In this document: positions 44,924 through 58,287 of the stretch, one piece after another
Position numbering within the stretch: position 1 is the stretch's first letter
Layout of the letters: each line of letters begins with the position of its first letter
Notes under the pieces: model-generated
The model's input: the letters and a program-made list of their open reading frames with translations, nothing else
What the model was told of the DNA's origin: nothing
The model's database searches: none
Assembly: GCA_949128115.1 (NCBI GenBank)
Contig: OX421968.1
Coordinates: 1,736,001 to 1,800,000, forward strand
Reading direction: 5' to 3'
Source of the DNA: Anaspis maculata
Lineage: Eukaryota; Arthropoda; Insecta; Coleoptera; Scraptiidae
DNA length: 64,000 nucleotides
Made by a program: the position numbers and the translations under genes

Positions 44924-45842
44924 GTATTGGCTTTGCCATGAGTATGAGTTAATGAAAAAGGTCTTTTGTCCACTAAACAAAGTTAAGGAGAAAGGGTTCC
45001 ACATTAGGTTTATGGGTAGCAAAGGCATTATTCTGATTCTTCGATACAGTATGGTCCTGAAACACCTTGAAAATTAGATTCATCTATTATAACAATATTG
45101 ACAGCATTATATTTTGGCGTACACGCCCCCCAAAGTGCGAATCGATGCGGAGTGTTTAAAAACGTTGAAACACTGATGGAGAGAACCGAGAGAGATTCCA
45201 AAGAGACTCAAAACATCAGATAATCACAATATTATCCACGATGTCTGAATCCGTGCTTTGACATGCGAACATTTCAGTAATGAATCAATTAAGTTTCAGC
45301 AACGTTTATTAAAAAGAATTTCCATTTGTGCCACAATCAAAAATAAATGTATATTGGACCCTGATGCCGGGAGTTGGCCGTTCGTCCGATTCGAAGCAAA
45401 ATTGTTATACGTATACATTTATGAAACAGGAAATGGTAATTTGAATCGCTTCGGGAGACGACAACTTTAATAACGATATCATTAATAACGGGACAATCTG
45501 CAATTCACACAAGCTACTATGGCAGGGACGACGATGCCTTCAGGCTTTGATTATTATACAATTGGGTAGTGCCGGCTTGTTTTCTACTGAGCTAGGTGTT
45601 AAATTTGTGATATACAAAAATAATCTACAAAAAAGCATCAGCGAAAATCAATCGAAATTCATTTCCGAATTTCACGTAGCAATAGGTCGTATCGTGTGGG
45701 GGGGGGGGATCTTCTTAGTGCGCATGCGTGGCACGGATTCAATAATTTCGTACACCGATAATAAAGCATTAGGACTAGTAAATAGAAATAGAATAAAATT
45801 TCATTTTGGCGGTTTTCGAGGCGGTTTTAGTATCTCGCCATC
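44924..45842. other. Unassigned DNA
   Basis: No gene supported; a run of nine or more G occurs near 45700. Possible host intergenic sequence. Confidence 0.35.
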
Positions 45843-45844
45843 TA

Positions 45845-47871
45845 AACTGCTTGTTAATTGAACTGCAACACCTAAAAATTAGGTGCGTTTTCAAATTGGT
45901 ATGGCTCGAAAAATATCTGACGGATTGCAGAAATTCAGGCATGTGAGGAAAGATCATTTCTTTGACTATCGAGTGCTGGTATTGATGATAAGTTTGATTG
46001 CACAATTTGTCATATACAGGGTGCCAACGTAGAGCGTGCAGATATGGGCAATCTTTCACCTTGTACAACTTTCGAAAAAAAAAATCCGAGATTTCTTCTA
46101 TCGCCTGTTTTTGAAGGGTTGTATCATTATGCCGAAACGGTTTTGGAATTTTGACCCCAATTTTTTTTTTCAAAAAATTGTGCTCAATTTTCTGAAATAT
46201 GCACTTTCTGGATAAGAAAAAGAAATAGAGACATTGTTTGTTTCCAAACGGCGTCCATATTGAATTTGCTTACGAAGATTTTCATTTGAGCCTCCGCATC
46301 CCCTAGAAACTACCCCTTTTGGGACACCGTCTCACAACATGATATGCAATGCTTCATTTAAAAGGCATAAGGAAAGTAGTCATCAATAATTGGATTAAAA
46401 TAAGGATACTGCAATGACCCCACACGTACAGCTCCCTAAAAACCACCCCTTGGCTTCAAGGGACAGGGTTGAAAGGATAAGACATGCAATACATGAAAAT
46501 TCCAGAAAAACGACTTTTTCAACTGTTCCACTAAAAAAGTGATGCTACACGATGACCCTTTGCGTAGGTCATCCAAACAGTAGCTACCCTCTCGGAAAAA
46601 GAACTACCCTTTAAAAAACCAGTACTTCCGCAATTCCTCATTTGTTAGAAGTTTTTCAAAATCTGTCGCAATAGCTTGCCGCTACGATGATTTCATTCGC
46701 ATTACTACCCGAAACTACCCCTTCAATATCGCATAGCTTTTACCTTGATGCGTGTAAGGTCATCGCGAAATCATTTTGAACTTATTCAATCGCACCTTCT
46801 CTGAGCTTCCAAATGAGGTATTGTATACCTTTTACTAAAGGGGTGATTTCTAGGGGTACTTTCAGGAAAGGTTTTGTACTATCATCGTAGAAAACACCAT
46901 CATTTCAATGAAACGGTTAGTAGGCAAAAGTTCTTTCAACTCGTAAATAACGCATCAACGTAGAGGCTATGCGATATTGAAGGGGTAGTTGAAGGGGTAG
47001 TTTCGGGTAGATATGTGAATGAAATCATCGTAGCGGCAAACTATTGCGACAGATTAAAAAAAAAAACTAACAAATGAGGTATTGCGGAAGTACTGGTTTA
47101 TTAAAGGGTAGTTCTTTTTTCGAGAGGGTATAGCTACTGTTGGGATGACCTACGTAAAGGGTCATCGTGTAGCATCACTTTTTTAGTGGAACACTTGAAA
47201 AAGACGTTTTTTGGAATTTTCATGTATTGCATGTCTTATCATACCAACCCTGTCCCTTGAAGTCAAGGGGTGGTTTTCAGGGAGCTGTACGTGTGGGGTC
47301 ATCGTAGTATACTTATTTCAATCCAATTATTGATGAGTACTTTTCTTAGGCCTTTCAAATGAAGCATTGCATATCTTGTTGTGAGACGGTGTCCCAAAAG
47401 GGGTAGTTTCTAAGGGATTTGGAGGCTCAAATGAAAATCTTCGTAAGCAAATTCAATATGGACGCCGTTTGAAAACAAACAATGTCTCTATTCCTTTTTT
47501 TAATCAGGAAGCACATATTTCAGAAAATTGAGCACAATTTTTTGAACAAAAAAATTAGGGTAAAAATTCCAAAAAACCGTTTCGGCATAATAATTCAACC
47601 TTTCAAAAGCAGGCAATAGAAAAAATCTCGGACTTTTAGTTCGAAAGTTGTACAAGGTGAAAGATTGCCCATATCTGCACGCTCTCCGTTGGCACCCTGT
47701 ATATGACAAATTGTGCAATCAAACTTATCATCAATACCAGCACTCGATAGTCAAAGAAATGATCTTTCCTCACATGCCTGAATTTCTGCAATCCGTCAGA
47801 TATTTCTCGAGCTATCTCAATTTGAAAACGCACCTAATTTTTAGGTGTTGCAGTTCAATTGTCAAGCAGTT
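45845..47871. mobile_element. TA-flanked foldback (2,027 bp), AACTGCTTG termini
   Basis: Almost the whole element is a palindrome: arms of about 920 bp (45845-46760 and 46960-47871) around a loop of about 200 bp. The ends are AACTGCTTGTTAATTG and a near-complement, flanked by TA (45843-45844, 47872-47873). A CCTAAAAATTAGG palindrome lies near each end. No coding region; ORFs are mirrored noise. Confidence 0.85.
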
Positions 47872-47873
47872 TA

Positions 47874-49162
47874 GTATCCATTGAGATGTTCGCTAACTAA
47901 ATCGCTCCCACAAGAGCTTCACATTCCACGGCGGCGCTGCATGTCATGCACGTAGCCTATAGAGTGTGAAATTGGTCAGCATTTTTTAATGTATCGGCCC
48001 TTGATGCGAAAAAAAGCATCTTCTCCAGATCCGAGATAACAATTATTGAAATTTAAAAAACCCCGTAAAAAAAACCTTAAAAACCGCACTCAGTTAACAG
48101 TGGTGGCAGCTTCATCATGTTGCAAACGGACCAAAACATTGATAACTGTTATTTGCAGAGGCTTGTTTGCATCGCGAAAGATTATTACTCAGTGATCGAA
48201 AATTCATCCGTCAGACTTGACAGGAATGACAGGATGTGAATGCGGTGATAAATTCAATGGACCTTTTCGCAAAAGAGACAGACGCGTGCGCGTTCGTACC
48301 GCGCAGTTGTGGTGTCTAGCTATAACGGCGCCGAATATCACCAACGGAAACTCCGTTCGTTATGTCGAAACTCCGAACGGCACCACACTGCGACCTTGTG
48401 GTGCTGTGACGTAAACCGTGGGAGAGAGAACGCCTATATTGAAGAGGTCTATGACCATATTCACCGATATAGCATGCAACTACCCAACGTGGGGTGCCAG
48501 AACGCTATGCGCTCGCATCGATCAGGTCCCTCGCTGTGTTACCGGCAATGACAGCAGACGGATGAAAAGATGGCCGCTCCTCTGTCATCAGCTGACATTA
48601 CGCGCTCGTATAAACTCCTGTGTTTTCTTTTTGGTATTGTAACACCCAGCAACACAACGCCATCGTGATCGTCATTGTGGAAAACAAAGATAATTGAATA
48701 ATAAACAAACAATACGCAATCACGTGACATTGACAGACAAGGCTGCACGCTGCAAGTCGTTGATTATTAAAAGACACTACAAGAAACGCGGATATTTTCA
48801 AAATACAGCTTATGGAAAAACACGCCCATATCGTTATGTTCATTGTGTATCTAAAACTGCGACTATTTGATACAAAGTTCATCTAATGGTTAACCGATCA
48901 GCGCTCTTTCTCTCAGAGCTCATTTGATAGATCCGCTGCCGGTGATCTTGATTATTTGAATGATTGCAATTACGCTATTAACATGTGATGTACCTATAGG
49001 GCAACTCTGCCATGGCACCCCAAGTAGTTGGGACATACTCAGTGGGAGCCTTGTATATGGTCAACTGTTTTCATCATCGCGGTGTCAGCGTGCTGCTCCA
49101 GGCCGTTTCCGTGGATGTCACTGGCTGAAACGCCGTCTAGTGGCCTATGCGGACCATGCTTT
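47874..49162. other. Unassigned DNA, partly C+G-richer
   Basis: 48200-48600 is richer in CpG than its surroundings, with repeated AACTCCG-type sequence and GCGTGCGCG. No ORF with a recognised domain. It could hold host 5' or regulatory DNA, but nothing proves it. Confidence 0.35.
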
Positions 49163-49427
49163 TTAGCGCATTTTCCATCTTGATGAAAATCGCTATTGCA
49201 ACCGCTTTGTCCGTCCGTCCGTCCGTTCCTCGAACTCCTCCCAAAGTAGACGACCTAGCTTTCTAATTTTTTCGCTGTTACATAGCTGCCACTCCCAAAG
49301 GAGGGCTAGGCTATATTGGATGTCTATATTGCGCCGCCAACATAGAGAAAACCGCCCCCGATAAACTTGAAATAACATAATATTGCACTTTGTACCAGAC
49401 TTGATGCCCTGGTATTCTCATTTTTTG

Positions 49428-49582
49428 AATAATACATAGTTGCCACTTATAAACGTAAGCCAAGAAACATTCCGTCTTCAATATGCGACGCCGACATGAA
49501 AAAACTGCTAAAAACCGCCCCCAATCACTTTAAAATGAAAAACATAAACCCGAAGACATAGCGATCTGATTCTTTCGGTATA
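49428..49582 (+). repeat. Left copy of ~155-bp duplication flanking LINE-C
   Basis: From AATAATACATAGTTGCC to TTCTTTCGGTATA. Matches 60446-60601 with about 3 differences including one indel. Confidence 0.75.
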
Positions 49583-49818
49583 ATAATAATAATACTGTTT
49601 ATTGTTCTTTCAGTGGTAACACTATGAACAAGGAAGTAGAACAAAAATCGAATAATTCAATAAAATTAGGTAAAATAACTAAAAATATTACAATAGTGCA
49701 GTATGGCATAGAGGAAAAAAAATAAAAAAGGATGTAAAAAGTCTGATTATTCATTGCTACTGAATGCTCTTAACTTGAGCATTCCCACAATGAAATTAAC
49801 AATTTTCATGATATCACT

Positions 49819-50151
49819 CTAATCATTATTCTCAATGACACGTAGAAGCACCGCCAGATTGTCAATATTGCTCATGTGATGTGATCTCAAAGGTCTGTAA
49901 ATTGGACACTCGAAAAGAAGGTGATCTAAGGTTTCTTTTTTGTTCAGATTACAAACAGAACACAGTTCTTCATCGGTTAATATTCGATAGCATGACCCCT
50001 TCCACGTAAATTTCAAGTACCGATCACTTCCTAGCCTTAACTGGGCTATTACCTTAGTGGCACGAATAGGCAAATCCAACCGCAGGTATGGTGGGCAGCC
50101 AGAACTGAAGGCGAAAGAACTGTACAATGTGGAGAAATTGGAGGATTGCAC
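49819..50151 (-). pseudogene. LINE-C ORF2, C-terminal CCHC segment
   Basis: About 110 codons after a frameshift near 50160-50200. Contains CSVCNLNKKETLDHLLFEC (C-x2-C-x9-H-x4-C), the same finger as in LINE-A and LINE-D, preceded by IAQLRLGSDRYLKF. Confidence 0.82.
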
Positions 50152-50199
50152 CCTATTCAGGTCATTGTGATGAAGACTTTCCGCATAACGAGCAACAAT

Positions 50200-51583
50200 C
50201 TATTTAGCTTCCTCCAAATCAAGCTGTACCAAACGCTTAAAACATATCACTGGAAAACGACTCGAGTCCATCAGAAAGAGTTTCTCCAACCAGTTTAAGC
50301 ATGCCCTGAAAGTAAAGAGTGCTAAATTCGGAACCCCCATCTCTAACCTCACAGCATAATCTGGTGTGTTTTTCGCCAAAGCATTCAGTCGCTTGAAAAA
50401 ACAAACTTGAACTCGCTCGAGAAGGTCGGTATATCGAACTCCATACACAGCAATGCAGTGGGACAGTGAATTGACAATAACGGAATCATAAAGTTTCTTG
50501 CGAGACTCCCAACAAATTAACCCAGTTCGAGACATCAATGACAATACCGCCCCGCTCGCAATCTTGGCTCTAGCCACCGACTCTCTCGCCGCCTGAAGAA
50601 ACACTGATGAAGAGGTGAAAGATATTCCCAGGTACGTATACTTTTTCACCACCGAGATCTGTTGTTTGTCGTAAAAAAAGTTCATCCCACTTGTTGAACT
50701 AGCAGGGCTTTTACTGAAACAAACGATCTTTGATTTTTCCGTGTTGACAGCTAAATCATTGACCAAGCAGTACTTCTCAAGGACTGATAGCTTCCGCGCC
50801 AAGTCAATTGGAGACTCTCCCAGAATAACCAAGTCATCGGCGTACAGGAGCACGCAGACATCCACTTTATTGTCAATATTAAGTCCCACCGAACCAGCCT
50901 CGCGAAAATATACGTCGATATCAGATAAAAACAGCGCAAATAAATACGGGCTAAGAGATTCTCCCTGCAAAACTCCCGACTCAACCTCAAACTTTCGCGT
51001 AAACTCCGAGCCGACTCTCACTCTCATACAGACCCTTCATCAACCTAATAAACTTTGCACTGATCCCCAAATGATAGAGCTTTTGCCATAACAACGTATG
51101 CTTAACAGAATCGAAGGCGCGTCTGAAATCGATAAAAGCTGCGTAAACACGTCGTCCCCTCAACCTTAAATGGATCTGGATTATAGAATTCAGCACAAAC
51201 ATATTGTCCATACAGCCTCTACCTCTTCTGAAGCCAGATTGACATTCAGGTATCGTACAAGTTTTCTCATCCCACTGAATTAGTCGCTGCAGTAATATCT
51301 GTGTAAAAAGCTTCGTACAACAGTTCACTAATGCTATCCCTCTATAATTCGACGGATCTACGATGGGTCCCTTTTTATGAAGCATCGTCAGAATGACCTC
51401 ACTCCACTGGCTTGGCAACTCTTCCTCAATTAGAATGCGATTGAACAACCCCTGTATGTAAAGCCAATTCTGAGGACACCCTCCAAAAAACTCGTAAGTG
51501 ACCCCGTCAATACCCGGTGCCTTTCCAGATTTAGATTTACAAAGTGCGCAGAAAAGTTCATCAGTCGTGATCGGGATATCCAA
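50200..51583 (-). pseudogene. LINE-C ORF2, reverse transcriptase, one frameshift
   Basis: 51583-50987 carries RT fingers and early palm: SGKAPGIDGVTYEFF, LHKKGPIVDPSNYRGIALVN, CQSGFRRGRGCMDN, AAFIDFRRAFDSVKH. A frameshift near 51015 moves to 51027-50200, with VESGVLQGESLSPYLFALF, the catalytic LLYADDLVILGES, NTEKSKIVCFSKS and KKYTYLGISF. Catalytic residues are present but split between frames. Confidence 0.88.
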
Positions 51584-51853
51584 GATCTGACAGCCTGCGT
51601 CGTAAAAAAAAGTGTTTGAGGAAATACGTGTTTCCGAAATGTAAATCGATTGGTAAAACTCTTCCCAGGTTTCGAGAGGTATTATGTCCTTATTACAGGT
51701 TGTTCCACGGAACGATTTAAGAGTTTTCCAGAAAAGTGCCGAGTTCCTAACATTGCTTAAGGCTTCGATGTGTAGTCTCTTAAATTCAGACTTTTTGAAT
51801 TTTAGTAATTTGTTGTATTGCTTTTTTGCTGTGAGGTATTTGTTTACAAATAT

Positions 51854-52880
51854 TCAACTTTGTCTTAAGTTCTCTCCTAGCTGAAACGCAATCCCTGCTT
51901 TTTTACCATCCGAGACATATTTCACGAGACTAACTTTTTTCCCAATTTCAGTTATTGTTCGGCATAAATTGTCATACATTTCTTGAGCAGAGCCACCCCT
52001 AGCTACGTTTGGTGAATGTTGCATTTCAACCTTAAACTCCGTGCCTAACTCATTCCTCCATCTCAGACGCACTGTGCGGGTAGTCCTGCCTTTCGGTGAG
52101 GATCGATCCGTGCACCAATGAAACGAAATTTGTAATTCTAGTCTGATGGGAAAATGGTCAGATTCAACTACATCGTTCATAACAAGGAAATCATTCACTC
52201 TATGCAAGTCAAGAACTGAACCCCAGACGTAATCTATACTGCTAGTACCTGATGGACCGCAAAACGTGAACTCTCCAAGTTCGTCACTCTTGGATCTGCC
52301 GTTAATGAGAATCAACGCGTTTTCACTCATGAACTCAAGTAAAGAACGTCCCCGCTCGTTCATGATCCTGTCCCTGGAACTTCTGTCTTGATACAGGTTG
52401 CAATCCTCCAAGGCCTCCAAGGGAAAGTTACCCAGCTCACCCAACCTGCAGTTGAAATCACCCCCTACTACCAACATGTCATCAGGATACATTAATTTCA
52501 GGTCATCCAAACAGATCTGAAAAAGTTCCAACATATTAGTGATATCAAGTGACGGCCTAAAATAAACTGAACATAGCAAAATATAAAAATTTCTCAACGC
52601 AAGCCTACAGACAATCCAATGCGGTGATATGTCGATTATTTCAACAAGTTTTGAGAAGTGTCTGGGGAAAAAAACGCCAGCAGGCCGCCACTGGCCCTTC
52701 CCCGTGAATGATCTCTGATTGCCGGAGAAGAAACAACCGAAAAGTGCTGGAGGTAGAGGGGCGCCACGCAGACATCTTCAGCCAGCCAAGTCTCACTTAG
52801 TACTCAAGATATCGAATTGACCAAGACAGCCCCAAAAAGATTCAAGATTAGATGAACCGTGACAATTCCAAAAAACCACA
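51854..52880 (-). pseudogene. LINE-C ORF2, APE endonuclease
   Basis: The endonuclease starts near 52880 with FWNCHGSSN, is broken by stops and frameshifts to about 52600, then runs open (52597-51854) with LCSVYFRPSLD, MLVVGGDFNCRLGE, INGRSKSDE, SSIDYVWG and VESDHFPIRLEL. The 51583-51854 link to the RT is also out of frame. Confidence 0.83.
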
Positions 52881-53108
52881 CGGAGAGCTGATAAGGATTT
52901 AGCTTTTTGACATTCACCAATTTTACAAAGAACTTGACTTGTTTCCTCCCTCATCAGTCCCGTGTGCCTTCCTGGTTGCTATGAAGGCGTGTTATCGCTG
53001 TAGTTGATCGATCGTCGGACTATGTCTTCCGTTTGAAGCTTGGACAATTAAGATCCCTCGCTGAATGCTTTCGTTCCATTATCCCCATTTTTTCACAGTT
53101 CGGACAAT

Positions 53109-53905
53109 TCAATTCTTTACATCCTTCGGTTCATGTTTTTCTCCGCATAGATGACAGCATATTCCATCACTACAGTACTTGGCCACGTGAGCAAAAGCAC
53201 AGCATTGGAAACAAATAGCAAAGTTTATATGTTCTTGTACGTATAGCTTCAAAAGATCGAAATTGATGCGCTCCTGCTTCACCAGATATTTGAAAACATC
53301 AGGGGGTGTTTGTATTATCCAATTTTCTTTGCCAGGATTTCTGCAGTTCTTCTTTGCAATTATGCGGATTGTCTCCAACAATCTTTGGCCGCCAAACTTC
53401 GATCGGAATTCCTCATTCTGCTCAATTATTATTTTTTTGAAATCTGAATCTTCGTATTCTTTTTCTACTCCGGTTATAACGAGCATGGGGTCGGAGTTTT
53501 GGACCTCATTTACAGTTATCTCCGTGAAATATTTGAGTACGTTTCTCAGTTTGTTTCTCTGTTCCTCATTCAGACTCTCTATAATAACATTGCCATTTCG
53601 CAATGTTCTTACACTTTTGAGACCACCCTGTATGTCTGAGATTTTAACGCCTTTCTTGAGTTTATTCCAAGTTTCTTTTGTGCTTTCTTCGTTGATGGAT
53701 TTTATCATCACTTCAAATTTTTTTTCTAACTTGGGTGATGTCCAGGCTTCTTTTGTGTCTTGTTTTTCTCGCGTGTGTTGTGTACCGTACGTTTTTTCCT
53801 TTTCCAGCTTGGTTGTTGCTGCTGTCTGTGCGTAGGATCTTTTCCGCTGGTCTAATTTGATAAGATCTCGTTGTTGTGTTTGCTGATTGAAACGATGGTG
53901 TTTTT
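53109..53905 (-). pseudogene. LINE-C ORF1, C-terminal part with CCHC knuckle
   Basis: Open from the LINE-D junction (QQTQQRDLIKLDQRKRSY) through 53711 to 53109. Gag-like nucleic-acid-binding protein with a first knuckle CFQCCAFAHVAKYC (C-x2-C-x4-H-x4-C) and a second beginning CHLCGEKHEP. The second is broken by a frameshift near 53125; in the next frame it continues with CKELNCPNC. Confidence 0.82.
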
Positions 53906-53915
53906 GTTCATGGTG

Positions 53916-54747
53916 TGTTCATGTTCGTGGTTCACGGGGAATACAAAGAGGCACCGGCGCCATCAGAACCACCTAAAGAATGGCAGACACCCCCAAAACA
54001 AGAAGAACAGTCACACGCACTTTACATAGAAACACCACAAGGGACAGATATTGAGGCAAAGTGGACAGAGCTTGAGAAAAAAATCAAAACAAAGAACGCC
54101 GACATGACTCTAAAAAGCATCGTTAAAACTGGTAAAAACCGATTAATTCTACAAACAGAAAATGGTGAACAGTCGGACAAAATAAAGGAGATCATCGAAC
54201 AGGACGAAACAATTCTACCAAAATAAAATCACATGAAAAAACCTATCTTGCAAATATGTGGCGTACAGTTGAAAATGGATGATGCTGAGTTTCTCGATTC
54301 GATCATTTCCGAAAACGAGGACTTTGTCAGCACTTTCGACGAAAAAAATATAAGAGAAGGCATCAAAATCGCACACAAAAAAGTGTGTCGTATCCCAAGT
54401 AAAACAAACTGGATCATTGAAGCGTCACCAGAGATTGCCCGTTACCTGCTCAAACAAGGAAGATCCTGCTCAACTTGACAAGGCTTTATGTTACCGAAAA
54501 AGAAGACGTCCCTATATGCTTCCGATGCTGCACCTTCGGGCATGTCCTCAAATACTGCCAAGAAAAAGACATATGCCATCGATGTGGCGGTCAACATGAT
54601 GCCAAGGGTTGTAACAAAAATCTAAATTGCATCAACTGTCAACGCAAAAAAATTCTGGAACGACAACACTCTGCGCGAGACCCAGCTTGCCCATGCTATA
54701 GAAAGAAAATCGAACAACAACGCCAAAAAGTCGATTATGGACAATAG
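53916..54747 (+). pseudogene. LINE-D ORF1 (gag-like, CCHC knuckles), broken
   Basis: Three open pieces in two frames. 53916-54226 is charged, with Pro-rich EAPAPSEPPKEWQTPP. An in-frame TAA at 54224 is followed by 54233-54478 (LQICGVQLKMDDAEFLDSI, KTNWIIEASPEIARYLLKQ). A frameshift near 54460 leads to 54475-54747 with knuckles CFRCCTFGHVLKYC and CHRCGGQHDAKGC and a CINCQ motif. The parallel to LINE-C ORF1 (NWIIQTPPDVFKYLVKQ) supports the frame assignment. Binds element RNA in related elements. Confidence 0.82.
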
Positions 54748-54768
54748 CTAGAGGTATCGCAACAGCGA

Positions 54769-57453
54769 ATGCAACACCAGCAACACCCACCCAGCCATAA
54801 AGAGGAGACCGTTGAAACTGATGTCTTGAAGTGCATTTTCTGGAACATTCATGGATGGGGAAGTTTATCCAAACTCGATGAAGAACAAATTTCTGAGCTA
54901 ATTTCTAATAAAATCATATGTGTTTGTGAAACATTTATTACAGCTGATATCAAAGAAAAAAACATTCCATTATTTTTTGAAAATTACTTCTTATTCGAGG
55001 AGGCTGCTGTTAAGGAAAAAGAACTGGGAAGAGGGAGTGGAAGTTTGGCTGCTTTGATCGCGAAAGAGATTGTAAGCGTTAACTCCGATAATACCTTGGA
55101 CTGTTATGTTGTAGAATCTTGTTCAAGATGGCTATTTTTTCGTTTCAGAAATGTATATAATTTGTCATACTATATTGTAGGTCTTGTGTACCTGAAGCCA
55201 ACCTCAAATTTCAAGATTTGTCTGGAAATGCTCAGTGAGTCAATCGTTGAACTACGGGTGAGGTACCCGGAAGACACCATATTGCTGGGGGGCGATTTCA
55301 ACTGCAGGATTGGGGAGGAGAACCAGGTAGACGAGGTAATGGTCTCGGGATGCACGGGTGTGGATTCAACTAGGTCATCTCTCGATTCGACTCTCCGACC
55401 GGAGGGCTCGGCTTTGGTGAGTGTCATGGAGGACAATGGTTTCATTAATTTGAACGGCCGAACAAGGGGAGACACACCGGCGCAGTATACACACGTGAGT
55501 ATGAGTGGTGGTTCGGTCATCGATCTGGTGTGGCTGAATGTTGAGAGTGCGGGGGCTGTGGAGTCACTGCCAGTGGTTGAATTTGTCGTTTCGGATCATT
55601 GTGCTTGCGAGCTGAGCTTGAGAATCAGTGTTGTGCATGATGTGGGAATAGGTCAGCCCAAGAGTCGAAAACCGGAAAGCACGAAAAAAGGGATTCTTAG
55701 CCTCCCGAACGATAGGCATGGATCATTTGCCAGTATTTTATCATGTTCACATAGACTTCAGCTGAGCACCAAAAACGAAGTTAGCGTCAATGAAAAATAC
55801 GAGAATTTTTTATTAGCTGTACGAGAGACCTCTCAATTTCTCGGTTTTTATAGAGAAGTTGAAACAAATAGAAACAGAAATGAAAAACGGAATAAATGGT
55901 TTGATAATGAGTGTAAGGGTAAGCTAAAACAAGTCAACAAACACCTTAAAATCTGCAAAGCACGAGGGTTTGATGAGTCATCTCGAAAATTATATTTGGA
56001 AGAGAAAAAACTGTACAAAAAGCTAATCACTCACAAAAAAAAGTTATTCAAAAAGGAATGGACAGACAGATTTAACGCGACAAATAATCCGAGTGAATTT
56101 TGGCAAGCCTACAAAAGGTTCGTTAGCGCCGAGCGAAGACAGCCACTGGTAAAGATCCCAGTCGGCGCTTTCAGGGAGTTCTATATCCGTTTCTATGTAT
56201 CCGCCAGAGTCGAGGAGGAACCCAGGTTTTTTGACGTAAGACACCCATACCTTGACGGTCCAATAACCTGGAGGGAACTTCTTAGGGCAATATCACAGTC
56301 AAAAAACAAAAAGACAGCGGGACCCGACAGTGTCACTAATGAAGTTTTCAAGGCCCTCCCTCTGGACTGGTGCGACAACCTTGTAGGATTGTTCAATCAA
56401 GTTCTGAGCGATGAAACTGTTCCAAACAGTTGGGGAAGCATAAGACTCACTCACTTACATAAAAAGGGCGACCCAAAGCAAATCCAAAACTATCGCAACA
56501 TTGCACTTTTGAATTGCATAACGAAAATTTTAACACGGATAATAAATGAACGAGCTATGAATTTTGCTGAGAGCGCTGGGATCCTACCCGAGGGGCAGAA
56601 TGGCTTCCGGAAGAACCGATCGTGTGCTGATAACGTCTTCGTCCTGAATTCCTTGCTGAACAATCATTTACGGTTAACAGGCAGAAAAATATACGCGCTC
56701 TTCGTGGATTTCCGACGAGCATTCGACTCTGTGAACCATGGCCTTCTATGGGAGAAACTGTTTGACTTGGGTATCAGCGCTAAACTGATACGGACCATCA
56801 AAAACTTGTACGACAAAGCAAGAATTTTCTTACGGGAGGGTGAGTCTGGTTTGGACTCAGAGGGCATTGATGTTACGAGGGGCGTACTACAGGGAGACTG
56901 TCTTAGCCCCAGTCTTTTTCTATTGTTTATTAGTGACTTTCCGGAATATCTGCGAAGGCAGGGGGCGAAGGGCGTGTACCTGGACAGTGGCGATAACGTC
57001 TGCATGCTAAGCTATGCTGATGACCTGGTCATCCTTTCGGACTCTCCAAGAGCTAACCAGTTAAACCTCACAATCCTAAGTTCTTATTGTGAAAGAAACA
57101 GCATTGAAGTAAACATTGATAAAACAAAAATTGTGATTTTTCGACGGGGATACAAGTCATCACCACCGGACTTCTACTATAACGGGTCAAGGATCGAAAT
57201 CGTCAATAGTTTTACTTACCTGGGGGTCACGTTCTCTTACAACGGCCGCTATGAGGACCAGGTTAAATCAATCACCAGTAAAAGTAATATGGCAGCGGGT
57301 ATAATTAGAACGGTCATAAGTAAAAACCACATGTCTGACTTGAATCGAATAAAAAGACTCTATTATACCACTATCGTTCCGATTTCCACCTATCGTCCCG
57401 CGCTCCAACTTGGGCCATGGGACACGTCTCAGACTTGGAGAAAGTCCAGGTAG
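54769..57453 (+). pseudogene. LINE-D ORF2: APE endonuclease and RT, frameshifted near the end
   Basis: About 894 codons open. Endonuclease (about residues 20-285): CIFWNIHGWG, ICVCETF, GSGSLAALIA, VGLVYLKPTS, ILLGGDFNCRIG, VIDLVWLN, SDHCACELS. RT (about 500-790): KKTAGPDSVTNEVF, HLHKKGDPKQIQNYRNIALL, GQNGFRKNRSCADN, FVDFRRAFDSVNH, TRGVLQGDCLSPSLF and catalytic LSYADDLVIL. All key residues are present. The correct frame is lost near 57400 (about residue 880), just after NRIKRLYYTTIVPISTY; the last residues of this frame are spurious. Confidence 0.92.
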
Positions 57454-58223
57454 GCTTTTTCAAAAAGCTTTTCTACTTGAGACCTTACACCGCCGGCTAT
57501 ATTGTTCGCATTGAGCTCCAAGTCAGCCATATTGCCTGCACCATTGTGAGGGAAATATTACTCTACAGAATCAGCAAAATGTCAGAAAAGAGGCTTCCGT
57601 TTAGGGCACTTTCCAGGATGGTACATCTGCACAAAAACGAGTCCAATAAAAAATACAACTGGTTCTCACAGCTCTCAGATTTGCTGTCATCTTGGGGTAT
57701 CGAAATGGTTGAGATTACCTCGGGCACCACCTCGGATTGCAGGAAGCTATTGAGCGGAATTGACACAAGGAACATCACGGAGAGGGTTGAGAAAAGACTG
57801 GGGAGTTTGGATTGGGACAGCATATTACTGTCGGTGCATAACGATCAATACAAGTTTCTCAACTCAGTTGGCAAGCATTTTGACCTTTACACTCGGAATG
57901 TCCCACTTCACCTGAAACGATTTTGCTTTCAACTGAGAACTACGTTCAACTCAGTTTTAAAACTGTACATGGATGGCGTGTCTTACTCGGTTGACACACG
58001 CGAGGTGTGCACTTTGTGTAACTTGAGAAAACGCGAGACCCTTACTCACGTGCTCTTTTGCTGCCCCGTGTACAGCGAGTTCAGGGGAAAAGATCTTTTA
58101 CTGTTGGAAATTCAAGACCTCCACGATGTTCTCTCGTGTACGGAAGTCAAAACAATTAAGGCTTTTTATAACTACATTCGTGCATCCTTGAGGCTGAGAT
58201 CCTTCATTCTTAGAGAATGGTAA
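57417..58223 (+). pseudogene. LINE-D ORF2, C-terminal part with CCHC finger
   Basis: About 268 codons in the frame reached after the frameshift near 57400. Runs from VQVGFFKKLFYLRPYTAGY through LDWDSILLSV to the finger CTLCNLRKRETLTHVLFCC (C-x2-C-x9-H-x4-C) and ends ASLRLRSFILREW. A single-base indel separates this from the main ORF2, so LINE-D is close to intact. Confidence 0.88.
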
Positions 58224-58287
58224 GCGGTCTTTGGTGGTTATCTTCCTCAGGGGACGACTCTTGACGATGTGTACATTAATTTTTATT

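Noticed and set aside
45547..47884. ORFs of 72-132 codons around the foldback at 45845-47871
   Set aside because: They occur as mirror pairs in the two arms, with no recognisable domain; explained by the palindrome.
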